This document shows, piece after piece, positions 8,866-16,180 of a DNA stretch of 64,000 nt (the stretch's first letter is position 1; each line of letters starts with the position of its first letter). Under the pieces are notes generated by a model. That model worked only from the letters and a program-made list of their open reading frames with translations, was not told the DNA's origin and ran no database searches. The position numbers were made by a program, and so were the translations under genes. The DNA is from Brachybacterium alimentarium (lineage in GTDB: Bacteria; Actinomycetota; Actinomycetes; Actinomycetales; Dermabacteraceae). The stretch is from NCBI RefSeq assembly GCF_002332425.1, contig NZ_NRGS01000005.1:124001-188000 (forward strand), written 5' to 3'.

Positions 8866-9995
8866 CGTCCATGGCCCCGCGCACCGCCCCCACCGACCAG
8901 ACCGGCCTGACCAGCCAGTCCGACCAGACCAACCAGACCGGCCAGACCGACCAGTCCAGCCAGTCCGACAGGAGCACCCCTGCCGTTCCGACGGCCCAGG
9001 CCTCTCGGGACCCCCTGACCCGGAGCCCGCTCAGCGTCGAGGACGTCCCCGCGCTCACCGCGCTCATGAACCGCGTGGACGCGGCGGACGACGGCGATGA
9101 ACCGGCCGAGGAGCCCAGCATCCGCGAGTGGCTCACCATGCCCGGCCTCGACCTGGCCCTGGACACCCTGGCCGTGCGCGACGGTGAGGACCTCGTGGCG
9201 TTCGGCGCCGTCGACGTCTCGACCGCCACCGACCGTGAGGGACGGGTGCGCTGTCAGCTGATGGGGGCGGTCGACCCGACCCGCCGCCGGCAGGGCCTGG
9301 GCACGGAGCTGTTCGAGTGGGCCGAGGCCCGCGCCGCGCAGCTCGCCGCCGAGCGCCATCCGGGCCTCGAGACCGCGGTCTTCCGGTCCCCCGGGGGCCG
9401 GGACCCCGCGGATGGCACCTCGGCGGATGCTCCGCTGACCGGCGGGGCCGATGTGCGTCCGCTCCTCGCGCAGCGCGGCTACCGGCGGGCTCGCAGCTGG
9501 CTGACCATGGTGCGGAGACTGCCCGGAACGGAGATCCCGGAGATCGACCTCGCCGGCGTCCAGGTGAGCGCCCCGTCCGAGACGGACGAGGAGGCCACTC
9601 GTCTCGCCCATCTCGACGCCTTCGCCGATCACTGGGGCTCGGCCCCGGTGACCGCGGAGCGCTGGAGCGTGTGGTGGTCCTCCCACACCTCGCGTCGTGA
9701 GCTCTCGAGCATCGCGACGGACGCCGACGGGACCGTGCTCGGCTACGTGATCACCTCGGAGGACAAGCCCGGCGTGCTGCACATCGCCCTGGTGGGCACG
9801 CGCCCTGCAGCGAGGGGCCGAGGCATCGCCCGCGCCGTGATCGCCCGCTCGCTGCGCGCGGCGGCCCGGGCGGGGTACGTGACGGCCGAGCTGGAGGTCG
9901 ACGCCGACTCGCTCACCGGCGCGACCCGTCTCTACGACGCCCTCGGCTTCGTGCGCGAGCACGTCCACGGGACCTACGAGAAGCCGGTCGCCTGA
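8862..9995 (+). CDS. Tandem-domain GNAT acetyltransferase
   Basis: A 377-residue protein with two GCN5-type acyltransferase modules. The first (about 45-230) includes GAVDPTRRRQGLGTEL, the pantetheine-binding R/Q-x-x-G-x-G/A loop. The second (about 240-377) includes LVGTRPAARGRGIARAV and ends in LYDALGFVREHVHGTY, a typical GNAT terminus. Two-domain architecture recalls mycothiol synthase MshD, but flanking genes give no support for that role. The first 40 residues are a Gln/Thr/Ser/Asp-rich disordered stretch of DQT/GQT units encoded by a short DNA repeat. The GTG at 8862 overlaps the methyltransferase stop; an ATG at 8871 is an alternative start. Confidence 0.8.
   Translation: MTSMAPRTAPTDQTGLTSQSDQTNQTGQTDQSSQSDRSTPAVPTAQASRDPLTRSPLSVEDVPALTALMNRVDAADDGDEPAEEPSIREWLTMPGLDLALDTLAVRDGEDLVAFGAVDVSTATDREGRVRCQLMGAVDPTRRRQGLGTELFEWAEARAAQLAAERHPGLETAVFRSPGGRDPADGTSADAPLTGGADVRPLLAQRGYRRARSWLTMVRRLPGTEIPEIDLAGVQVSAPSETDEEATRLAHLDAFADHWGSAPVTAERWSVWWSSHTSRRELSSIATDADGTVLGYVITSEDKPGVLHIALVGTRPAARGRGIARAVIARSLRAAARAGYVTAELEVDADSLTGATRLYDALGFVREHVHGTYEKPVA
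8893..8970. repeat. Short degenerate repeat at the 5' end of the GNAT gene
   Basis: Units of 6-9 bases related to GACCAGACCGGC are repeated about eight times and encode DQT/GQT/DQS-type residues. The stretch lies outside the conserved acyltransferase domains and looks like an expanded linker. Confidence 0.7.
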
Positions 9996-10068
9996 CCCGT
10001 CAGTGCCCGTCAGCGCCCGCAAGTGCCGGCCGGCGCCCTCCGGCACCCCCGATGCTCATCATCGAGCC

Positions 10069-10117
10069 TTGACACCCTCCGCCTCTACTGTCCATAGTGA
10101 ATATGAACAGTAGAGGC
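10069..10117 (+). promoter_or_regulatory. Promoter and long palindromic operator of the GntR-ABC operon
   Basis: A -35 hexamer TTGACA (10069-10074) and a -10 CATAGT (10093-10098) are separated by 18 bases. Superimposed is a palindrome at 10081-10117. Its perfect 11-base outer arms are GCCTCTACTGT and ACAGTAGAGGC, one mismatch follows, then the inner arms CATA/TATG flank a GTGAA centre. Binding would cover the spacer and the -10 element. It lies 42 bases before the start of the YtrA-like regulator, so autoregulation of the whole operon is the simplest reading. Confidence 0.85.
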
Positions 10118-10158
10118 AGTCGGTTCGGTCGACGTGAACGCTCGGAGGAGTGGTGCGC

Positions 10159-10539
10159 ATGCACATCCCGCTCGACCCCTCCGACCCCGAGCCGATCTAC
10201 GAGCAGATTCGAGCCCGCCTCGCCGAGATGATCCTGCGAGGGGGCCTCGCCCCCGGAGAGGCCCTGCCCTCGATCCGGACCCTCGCCCGTGACCTGCGGG
10301 TCAGTGTCATCACGACCACGCGCGCCTACAACGAGCTGGTGGCCGACGGGCTGGTCGACGCCGTGCGCGGCAAGGGAGTCTTCGTCCGCGCGCAGCAGCC
10401 CGAGCAGCTGCGCAACCGAGCCCTCGACCGCATCGACGGCGCGCTCGCCGAGGTCGCCCGAACCGCTCGCACCGCCGGGATCGACGCCGACGAGCTGCAC
10501 GAGCGCCTGGCCCATGCCCTCGAGGAGGAGGACCGATGA
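10159..10539 (+). CDS. GntR-family regulator, YtrA subfamily
   Basis: A 126-residue repressor. The winged helix (about 8-75) includes PIYEQIRARLAEMI and the recognition segment LPSIRTLARDLRVSVITTTRAY. Only a short C-terminal alpha-helical dimerisation part follows, with no effector domain; this is diagnostic of the YtrA subfamily, which usually controls linked ABC transporters. ATG 10159 is chosen because GGAGGAG sits eight bases upstream; two GTG codons at 10150 and 10153 lie too close to it. It overlaps the first ATPase gene by four bases and heads a five-gene operon. In relatives such systems respond to cell-wall-active agents, but nothing here identifies the inducer. Confidence 0.92.
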   Translation: MHIPLDPSDPEPIYEQIRARLAEMILRGGLAPGEALPSIRTLARDLRVSVITTTRAYNELVADGLVDAVRGKGVFVRAQQPEQLRNRALDRIDGALAEVARTARTAGIDADELHERLAHALEEEDR

Positions 10540-11543
10540 GCACGATGCCCCCAGAGCCGCACGGCGGCCTGGATCCACTCGCGCTCGGCGCGGACGAGAC
10601 CCCGTCTGACGCGGTCCGAGCCGAGGAGCTGTCCGTGCAGCTGCCGTCTCTCGGCCGCCCGTACTCAGCACCGCTGCGGGCCGTGCACGAGCTCAGCCTG
10701 AGCGTGCCGACCGGGCAGGTCACCGCGCTCGTCGGGCATAACGGCGCCGGCAAGACCACCACGCTGCGCACGCTGATCGGCGCCCTGCCCTTCTCGGCCG
10801 GACGTCTCGAGGTGCTCGGCACCGAGATGGGGCCTGCCCGCGTCGCGATGCCGAGCGGTGTCGCCGTCGTTCCGGATGCCCCCGCCTACCCGCCGCGCTG
10901 GACCGCGCGCCAGGTCGCGCGAGCGCACAGCGCCACGGCTGCGCGCTTCGACCACGCGCGCTTCGACGCCTATCTCACGGATCATCGTGTTCCGGTCGAC
11001 AGGCCTCTCAGCGGCTTCTCCCGAGGCCAGCTCACCCAGCTCACGATCGCCGCGGCCCTGGCCCAGGATCCCCGTCTGCTGATCCTCGACGAGCCCTTCG
11101 CCCGCCTGGATCCGCTGGCACGCATCGAGCTGGTCGACGAGCTGCGTGACCTGATGGCGCTCGGTGATCGCACCATCCTGCTGTCGACCCATGACCTCGA
11201 AGGGATGGACCGCTTCGTGGACCATCTCGTGGTGCTCGCGCAGGGGCGGACGGCGCTCGAAGGCGATGTGGAGACGCTGCGCGACGAGTTCCTCGTGCTC
11301 GAGCAGGCCGGCACCGGCAACACCTCCGATGACGCTCACGGTCTCGAGCCGCTGATCGGGCCCGTCACCACGGGCGACACGACGCGTGGCCTCGTGCACC
11401 TCGACGGGGCCGCCGGGCTGCCGCCCGGAGCGCACCTGCGGCGCCCGGGGATGAGTGAGCTGGTGACGCACTGGCTGCGGGCCGCGAGTCCACCGGACCG
11501 TGCATCCTCCACGGCCACCACCTCGAGGAGGGGAACGGCATGA
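10536..11543 (+). CDS. ABC transporter ATP-binding protein (first module)
   Basis: A 335-residue nucleotide-binding subunit. Walker A is GHNGAGKT (67-74), Walker B LLILDEP (181-187), the His-switch is in LLSTHDLEG. The signature is SGFSRGQ (159-165) in place of LSGGQ, and the usual Q-loop glutamine region reads VVPDAP, as in many YtrB/CcmA-like ATPases. A C-terminal extension of about 80 residues follows the core. It overlaps the regulator before it and the permease after it (ATGA at both junctions) and should pair with the membrane protein encoded next. Confidence 0.9.
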   Translation: MSTMPPEPHGGLDPLALGADETPSDAVRAEELSVQLPSLGRPYSAPLRAVHELSLSVPTGQVTALVGHNGAGKTTTLRTLIGALPFSAGRLEVLGTEMGPARVAMPSGVAVVPDAPAYPPRWTARQVARAHSATAARFDHARFDAYLTDHRVPVDRPLSGFSRGQLTQLTIAAALAQDPRLLILDEPFARLDPLARIELVDELRDLMALGDRTILLSTHDLEGMDRFVDHLVVLAQGRTALEGDVETLRDEFLVLEQAGTGNTSDDAHGLEPLIGPVTTGDTTRGLVHLDGAAGLPPGAHLRRPGMSELVTHWLRAASPPDRASSTATTSRRGTA

Positions 11544-12262
11544 TCTCGATCCGACGAGCCCTCGTCATGGAGGCCCGCCTGAACAGCGGCCGCTTCGGGC
11601 TCACCATGGCCCTGTGCGTGCTGAGCGTCGTGGTCGCCGTCGTGATCACCGACGGTCTGATGACGGTGCTTCCGTTCTGGGCCGCTCTGGCCTGGTATCG
11701 CTATGGGCGCGCGGACACCATCGAGCGCGCGGAGCTGAGGGCGAGTCTCGGCCTCTCCCGGGCGGACCGGGTGCGCGGACGCGTGGCGCTGATCGGCGTC
11801 GAGACGATGGTCCTCCTGCTCACCTCGGCGCTCTGGCTGCTCATCGCTCCGGCACTGGACCTCGGGACGACCGTGCGGCCCGGCGCCACGTTCACCCTGT
11901 CGGGGCCGCCCGGCCTCTCCGAGAGCCTGCTCGTCCTGGTCGGCACGGGACAGGCCGCCGTCGTCCTGCTGCTCACCGCGATCGTCGTCGGCGGCGACTG
12001 CACCACCCACCGGCCGGCCCGCTCGATGGCCGTGCTGAGCATCATCGTCTACCTCGGCGCCGGTCTGCTCAGCGCCATGCTCGTCGGGCTGCCCCTGAGC
12101 ATGCTCGAGCTCTCCGGCAGTCCTGCCGTGCCCTCCCTCGTGATGGGGGCGGGGGTGATCGTGGTCGGCGCTGTTCTCCTGCTGGTGCTGCGCCGCCGCG
12201 TACGCGCCTGGAGCGACGTGCTCGACTCCGGTGCGGCCACACGGATGCGGGCCGCAGCATGA
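11540..12262 (+). CDS. ABC transporter permease-like membrane protein (first module)
   Basis: A 240-residue integral membrane protein with about five to six hydrophobic segments (roughly 20-50, 88-110, 125-150, 160-185 and 200-222). A cytoplasmic loop reads RASLGLSRADRVRGR, and the same kind of loop, GISRAARVRARVR, occurs in the second permease of the operon. No named domain is obvious, but size, topology and position between two ATPase genes support a permease role. It overlaps both neighbours by four bases. The substrate is unknown. Confidence 0.8.
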   Translation: MISIRRALVMEARLNSGRFGLTMALCVLSVVVAVVITDGLMTVLPFWAALAWYRYGRADTIERAELRASLGLSRADRVRGRVALIGVETMVLLLTSALWLLIAPALDLGTTVRPGATFTLSGPPGLSESLLVLVGTGQAAVVLLLTAIVVGGDCTTHRPARSMAVLSIIVYLGAGLLSAMLVGLPLSMLELSGSPAVPSLVMGAGVIVVGAVLLLVLRRRVRAWSDVLDSGAATRMRAAA

Positions 12263-13209
12263 TCCGCCCCGAGCCTTCCGGCCGTCCCGTGGAGCCGCAG
12301 TGCCCCGTCGCCCCGGCCATCCGGGTCCAGCAGCTGGCCGTGGACATCCCCCATCCCCGCAGCCGCTACCGGGCACCGACCCCAGCCCTCCACGACATCA
12401 GCTTCACCGCGCCCCGAGGACAGGTCACCGCACTGGTGGGCACCAACGGAGCCGGCAAGACGACCGTGCTGCGAGCCCTCACCGGGGCCCTGCGGCCGGC
12501 TGCCGGATCGATCGAGGTGCTCGGTCGCACCGTCGGCCCTGCCGATCGGGCCTGCCCCGAAGGCGTCGGCGTCGTGCCCGACGCCCCGGTGCTCCCCGAG
12601 GAGTGGACCGCGCAGGACGTCATCGCGCTGCGACGCTGCCTGGGTGACCCCTTCGACACCAGCCTCTTCCCGCGGATGCTGCAGGCGTCCGGGATCCGCC
12701 CGCGGGCCATGATCGGCTCGCTCTCCGCCGGGCAGGCGACCGCGTTCGCGGTGGCCGCAGCGCTCGCCACCGATCCACGGCTGCTCGTGCTGGATGAACC
12801 GCTCACCCGGCTCGACCCTCTGGCCCGCAGCACCCTGGTGGATCTGCTGCGCGATCGGCTGGCCGACGACGACTCCCGCTCCGTCCTGCTCTCGACGCAT
12901 GACCTCGAGGGGATGGACTGCTTCGTCGACCATCTCGTGGTGCTGCACGAGGGCCGCACGGTGCTCGAGGGCGACGTCGACGAGCTCCTGGAGGCCCACG
13001 TCGTGGCGACCTACCCCGCCGGCGCTCCGCAGATCCCGCTGGGGGCGCGTCCGCTCGGGCGCAGCGGCGCCGCCGAGGCGCTGATCGCGACCGACGACTC
13101 CGTCGGCCTGGCACCGGGGACTGCTCTGCGCGAACCCGACCTCCCCGATCTCGTGGGCCTGACCCTCGCGGCCTGTGCCGGGCGCGCCATCGGGGAGGTC
13201 CGCCGATGA
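12259..13209 (+). CDS. ABC transporter ATP-binding protein (second module)
   Basis: A 316-residue paralogue of the first ATPase. Walker A is GTNGAGKT (61-68), the signature SLSAGQ (154-159), Walker B LLVLDEP (174-180), and the LLSTHDLEGMD switch is shared almost exactly with the first module. The VVPDAP stretch between Walker A and the signature is also shared. ATG 12259 overlaps the permease stop (ATGA). The operon thus carries an ATPase-permease pair duplicated in tandem, possibly forming a heterodimeric transporter. Confidence 0.9.
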   Translation: MIRPEPSGRPVEPQCPVAPAIRVQQLAVDIPHPRSRYRAPTPALHDISFTAPRGQVTALVGTNGAGKTTVLRALTGALRPAAGSIEVLGRTVGPADRACPEGVGVVPDAPVLPEEWTAQDVIALRRCLGDPFDTSLFPRMLQASGIRPRAMIGSLSAGQATAFAVAAALATDPRLLVLDEPLTRLDPLARSTLVDLLRDRLADDDSRSVLLSTHDLEGMDCFVDHLVVLHEGRTVLEGDVDELLEAHVVATYPAGAPQIPLGARPLGRSGAAEALIATDDSVGLAPGTALREPDLPDLVGLTLAACAGRAIGEVRR

Positions 13210-13936
13210 GCGCGACGTTGGGCAGACCGTCGACGGCACCGCGCGACCGCGCCCTCCGCCTGGAGCTGACCCTCCAGCGGCCGCTGCTCTGGGGGAGCGG
13301 TGTGGTCGCCGCCCTCCTCCTTCTCGCTGCGATCGGACAGTTCGCACGACTGGGGAACGTGCTGATCCTGCTGGCCGTCTCCGTGCCCGTCGCCGCCGCC
13401 CCGCGAGACCCCGCTCGAGAGGGATGGCTGAGCGGGACGCTCGGCATCTCACGGGCCGCCCGGGTGAGGGCCCGGGTGCGCGTCGTGCTCTTCACGCAGC
13501 TGGGGCTCCTGCTCGCCGCTGCCGTGGTGATCCTCGTCGGCCCGCAGGGCGGAGGGGTGATCCGGCGACGCTCGGACGGGTCAGCGCGGGCGGTCTCTCG
13601 CTGCCGGTCCCGACCCTCGCGTACTGGCAGGACGTGGTGATCTGGGCGTCGGCGGCTGTGTGGTCGCACATCTGGGTGGGGCGGGACGCCCTGCACGACG
13701 CGTCCACGGCGATGTGGGCACGAGCGCTGGTCTCCTACCTCGGCATGTACGTCGTGGTGACGGCCGTGACCTTCGGGGTGAGGATGCTGCCCCTCGCCCT
13801 CGGGGCGCTGCTGGGTCGGGAACCCGTGGCGGGGCCGGCGCAGGAGTATCCGGCGGTCCTGGCCGGGGCTGCGGTGTTCGGGGCCGGGCTCCTCGTCCTG
13901 CGGTGGCGATCGCGGGCCTGGGCGCAGGCCGCCTGA
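13206..13936 (+). pseudogene. Second ABC permease, interrupted by a one-base frameshift
   Basis: The first frame starts at ATG 13206 (overlapping the ATPase stop) and reads a normal membrane-protein N-terminus with hydrophobic helices through VVILVGPQGGG. It then turns into an Arg/Ser-rich sequence and stops at 13640. From about 13563 the frame one base back continues as a membrane protein (TLGRVSAGGLSLPVPTLAYW onward, with further hydrophobic helices) to a stop at 13936. The switch is best explained by loss of one C in the ATCCGG at about 13560-13565. Repaired, the gene would encode 243 residues, close to the 240 of the first permease. It could be a real mutation, a sequencing error, or less likely programmed frameshifting. 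Confidence 0.82.
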
Positions 13937-14003
13937 GAAACGGCTCGAGCGTCCGGCCTGATCGGCGGAGCATCGAGCGACGGCTGTGCGCGAGGATGGA
14001 CTC

Positions 14004-15038
14004 ATGAGAGCTGTGCGTTACGACGAGTTCCGTGACCGACCCGTTCTGGTCGACATGCCTGATCCCGTGTGCCCGCCGCGCGGCGCGGTCGTCGCGGTGC
14101 ACGCGACCGGAGTGTGCCGCAGCGACTGGCACGCCTGGCAGGGCCATGACGACTCCGTCCAGCTGCCCCACGTCCCCGGGCACGAGTTCGCGGGCATCGT
14201 CGAGCAGGTCGGCGCGGACGTCACCGGCTTCGCGCCGGGGGACCGGGTCACGGCCCCCTTCATCCTCGCCTGCGGCCGCTGCGAGGAGTGCCTCGCCGGA
14301 GCACCCCAGGTCTGCCCGGGACAGCGCCAGCCCGGCTTCGACCTCCCCGGCTCCTGGGCGGAGAAGGTGCTGGTCATCGAAGCGGACCACAACCTCGTCA
14401 CTCTGCCGGAAGAGATCGACATGGTCCGTGCGGCGGGGCTCGGCTGCCGCGTCGGCACCGCCTATCACGCGGTGCGCACGCAGGCGCGGGTCGCCGTCGG
14501 GGAGAAGGTCGCCGTGTTCGGCTGCGGCGGGCTCGGCCTCGCCTGCGTGATGGTCGCGCTCGCGGCAGGCGCCGACGTCATCGCGATCGACGTCTCCGAC
14601 AGCGCCTTGGCGGCGGCGGCCGAGCTCGGCGCGACGCCTCTGGTCTCTGGCACGGACATCGTCGACCGCGTCCGCGAGGCGACGGGAGGCGGCGCCCACG
14701 TCACCCTCGACGCACTAGGGTCCGCGGGCACGGCCCGTGCCGCGATCGCGTCGCTGCGGCCGCGCGGTCGCCACGTCCAGGTGGGGCTCCTGCTGGGCGA
14801 GGACGCCGACCCCTCCCTGCCGATGGGTCAGGTGATCGGCCAGGAGCTGCAGATCCTGGGCAGCCACGGCCTGGCCGTCTCCGAGTACCGGGACCTGTTG
14901 GCCGATATCGCGAGCGGACGCCTCGACCTGAGAGCCGTCGTCGGCAGACTCCTCGCCGTCGAGGACCTGCCCGATGCGATGCTCGCCATGGACCATCCGC
15001 CCGCCACCGCAGGGATGACCGTCGCCCGGGTGCGCTGA
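14004..15038 (+). CDS. Zinc-dependent alcohol dehydrogenase (MDR family)
   Basis: A 344-residue medium-chain dehydrogenase. The catalytic zinc ligands are in GVCRSDWHAW and GHEFAG; the structural zinc cysteines are in ILACGRCEECLAG and QVC (four Cys). The Rossmann motif GCGGLGLA begins the coenzyme domain near 172, followed by the acidic AIDVSD, which favours NAD(H) over NADP(H). ATG 14004 has GAGGA seven bases upstream; a GTG six codons earlier lacks one. Resembles the sorbitol/threonine/secondary alcohol dehydrogenase group. Monocistronic; substrate unknown. Confidence 0.9.
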   Translation: MRAVRYDEFRDRPVLVDMPDPVCPPRGAVVAVHATGVCRSDWHAWQGHDDSVQLPHVPGHEFAGIVEQVGADVTGFAPGDRVTAPFILACGRCEECLAGAPQVCPGQRQPGFDLPGSWAEKVLVIEADHNLVTLPEEIDMVRAAGLGCRVGTAYHAVRTQARVAVGEKVAVFGCGGLGLACVMVALAAGADVIAIDVSDSALAAAAELGATPLVSGTDIVDRVREATGGGAHVTLDALGSAGTARAAIASLRPRGRHVQVGLLLGEDADPSLPMGQVIGQELQILGSHGLAVSEYRDLLADIASGRLDLRAVVGRLLAVEDLPDAMLAMDHPPATAGMTVARVR

Positions 15039-15127
15039 CCGCGACGCGGCGAGAGGAACCCCGCATCGCGCCGCGTGCGGGCCCGCTGCGGCTGGGGAGG
15101 TCCGCCGCCTGTGGAACGATTGGGCCC

Positions 15128-16180
15128 ATGACCATCACTGCTGCTGCCGACGGCTCCGCCCTGGGCAATCCCGGCCCGGCCGGCTGGGCCTGGTACATCG
15201 ACGAGAACACCTGGCGCGCGGGCGGCTGGCCCCATGGCACCAACAACATGGGCGAGCTCAAGGCGGTGCTCGACCTGCTCGAGGCCACCGCCGTCGACGC
15301 CGACCAGCACTTGCTGATCCTGTGTGACAGCCAGTACGTCATCAACTCCGTGACCAAGTGGATGCCGGGCTGGAAGCGCAAGGGCTGGCGCAAGAAGGAC
15401 GGCAAGCCCGTCATGAACGTCGAGCTGCTGCAGGCCATCGACCGCGCCCTCGTCGACCGCAGCGTCGAGTTCGAATGGGTCAAGGGCCACTCCGGCCATG
15501 CGATGAACGAGGCCGCCGACGTGCGCGCCAACGCCGCCGCGACCGCCTACTCCAAGAAGCAGGATCCCCAGGTCGGCCCGGGATACCGGGGCGGCTCCGC
15601 AGGTTCCTCGGAGGCGGCGAACCCCCGCACGGCCCCGACCTTGGCTCCGGCGGCGCCCCCGACCTCGACCTCGGCGGGTCCGTCATCCACATCGGAGGCC
15701 GCCTCCACCGCCGATCGGCCCCTCGCGCCCCCGGAGGATGACCTCTTCAGCCTCTTCGGCCAGGACGCGGGCGACCCCGCCCCGGCCACCTGCAGCACCG
15801 CGGCGGAAGACACGGTGCTCACCGAGGACGCCCCCGGGGCCACCGACTTCGAGCAGATCACCGCCCGCGAGCTCGCCCTGCTCAGTGATGCGTTGCGCGC
15901 CGATGCCCCGAGCGCCGCCGAGCTGCTGCACGCGGACTTCACCGAGACCGGCTCCAGCGGACGCCGCTACGACCGCGACGAGATCCTCGCCCACCTCGCC
16001 CCGCTGCGCGGCGTCGACGCGTCCGAGTTCGTGGCCGACGAGATCGCCCCCGGTGTGGTGCTGTTGCAGTATTCGACCAGCTCGGCCGACGGCCTCGTGC
16101 ACCGCAGCTCGCTGTGGGTGCAGGAGAAGGGGCGGTGGCTGCTGCGTCACCACCAGGGCACCCCGGCCGACAGGGCCTGA
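15128..16180 (+). CDS. rnhA: Ribonuclease HI fused to an NTF2-like (DUF4440-type) domain
   Basis: A 350-residue protein. The N-terminal RNase HI (about 3-145) degrades the RNA strand of RNA-DNA hybrids. The carboxylate tetrad is visible as Asp8 (ADGSALGNPG), Glu43 (MGEL), Asp67 (CDSQYV) and Asp131 (EAADVRANAAA), with the basic protrusion WKRKGWRKKDGKP at 82-94. A Pro/Ala/Ser/Thr linker (about 150-220) leads to a C-terminal NTF2-like fold (about 230-345) with ARELALLSDALRAD, RYDRDEILAHL and a WLLRHHQGTPA finish, typical of DUF4440/SnoaL-like domains. ATG 15128. The stop shares its A with the next start, so it is coupled to the DUF418 gene. The role of the fused domain is unknown. Confidence 0.88.
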   Translation: MTITAAADGSALGNPGPAGWAWYIDENTWRAGGWPHGTNNMGELKAVLDLLEATAVDADQHLLILCDSQYVINSVTKWMPGWKRKGWRKKDGKPVMNVELLQAIDRALVDRSVEFEWVKGHSGHAMNEAADVRANAAATAYSKKQDPQVGPGYRGGSAGSSEAANPRTAPTLAPAAPPTSTSAGPSSTSEAASTADRPLAPPEDDLFSLFGQDAGDPAPATCSTAAEDTVLTEDAPGATDFEQITARELALLSDALRADAPSAAELLHADFTETGSSGRRYDRDEILAHLAPLRGVDASEFVADEIAPGVVLLQYSTSSADGLVHRSSLWVQEKGRWLLRHHQGTPADRA

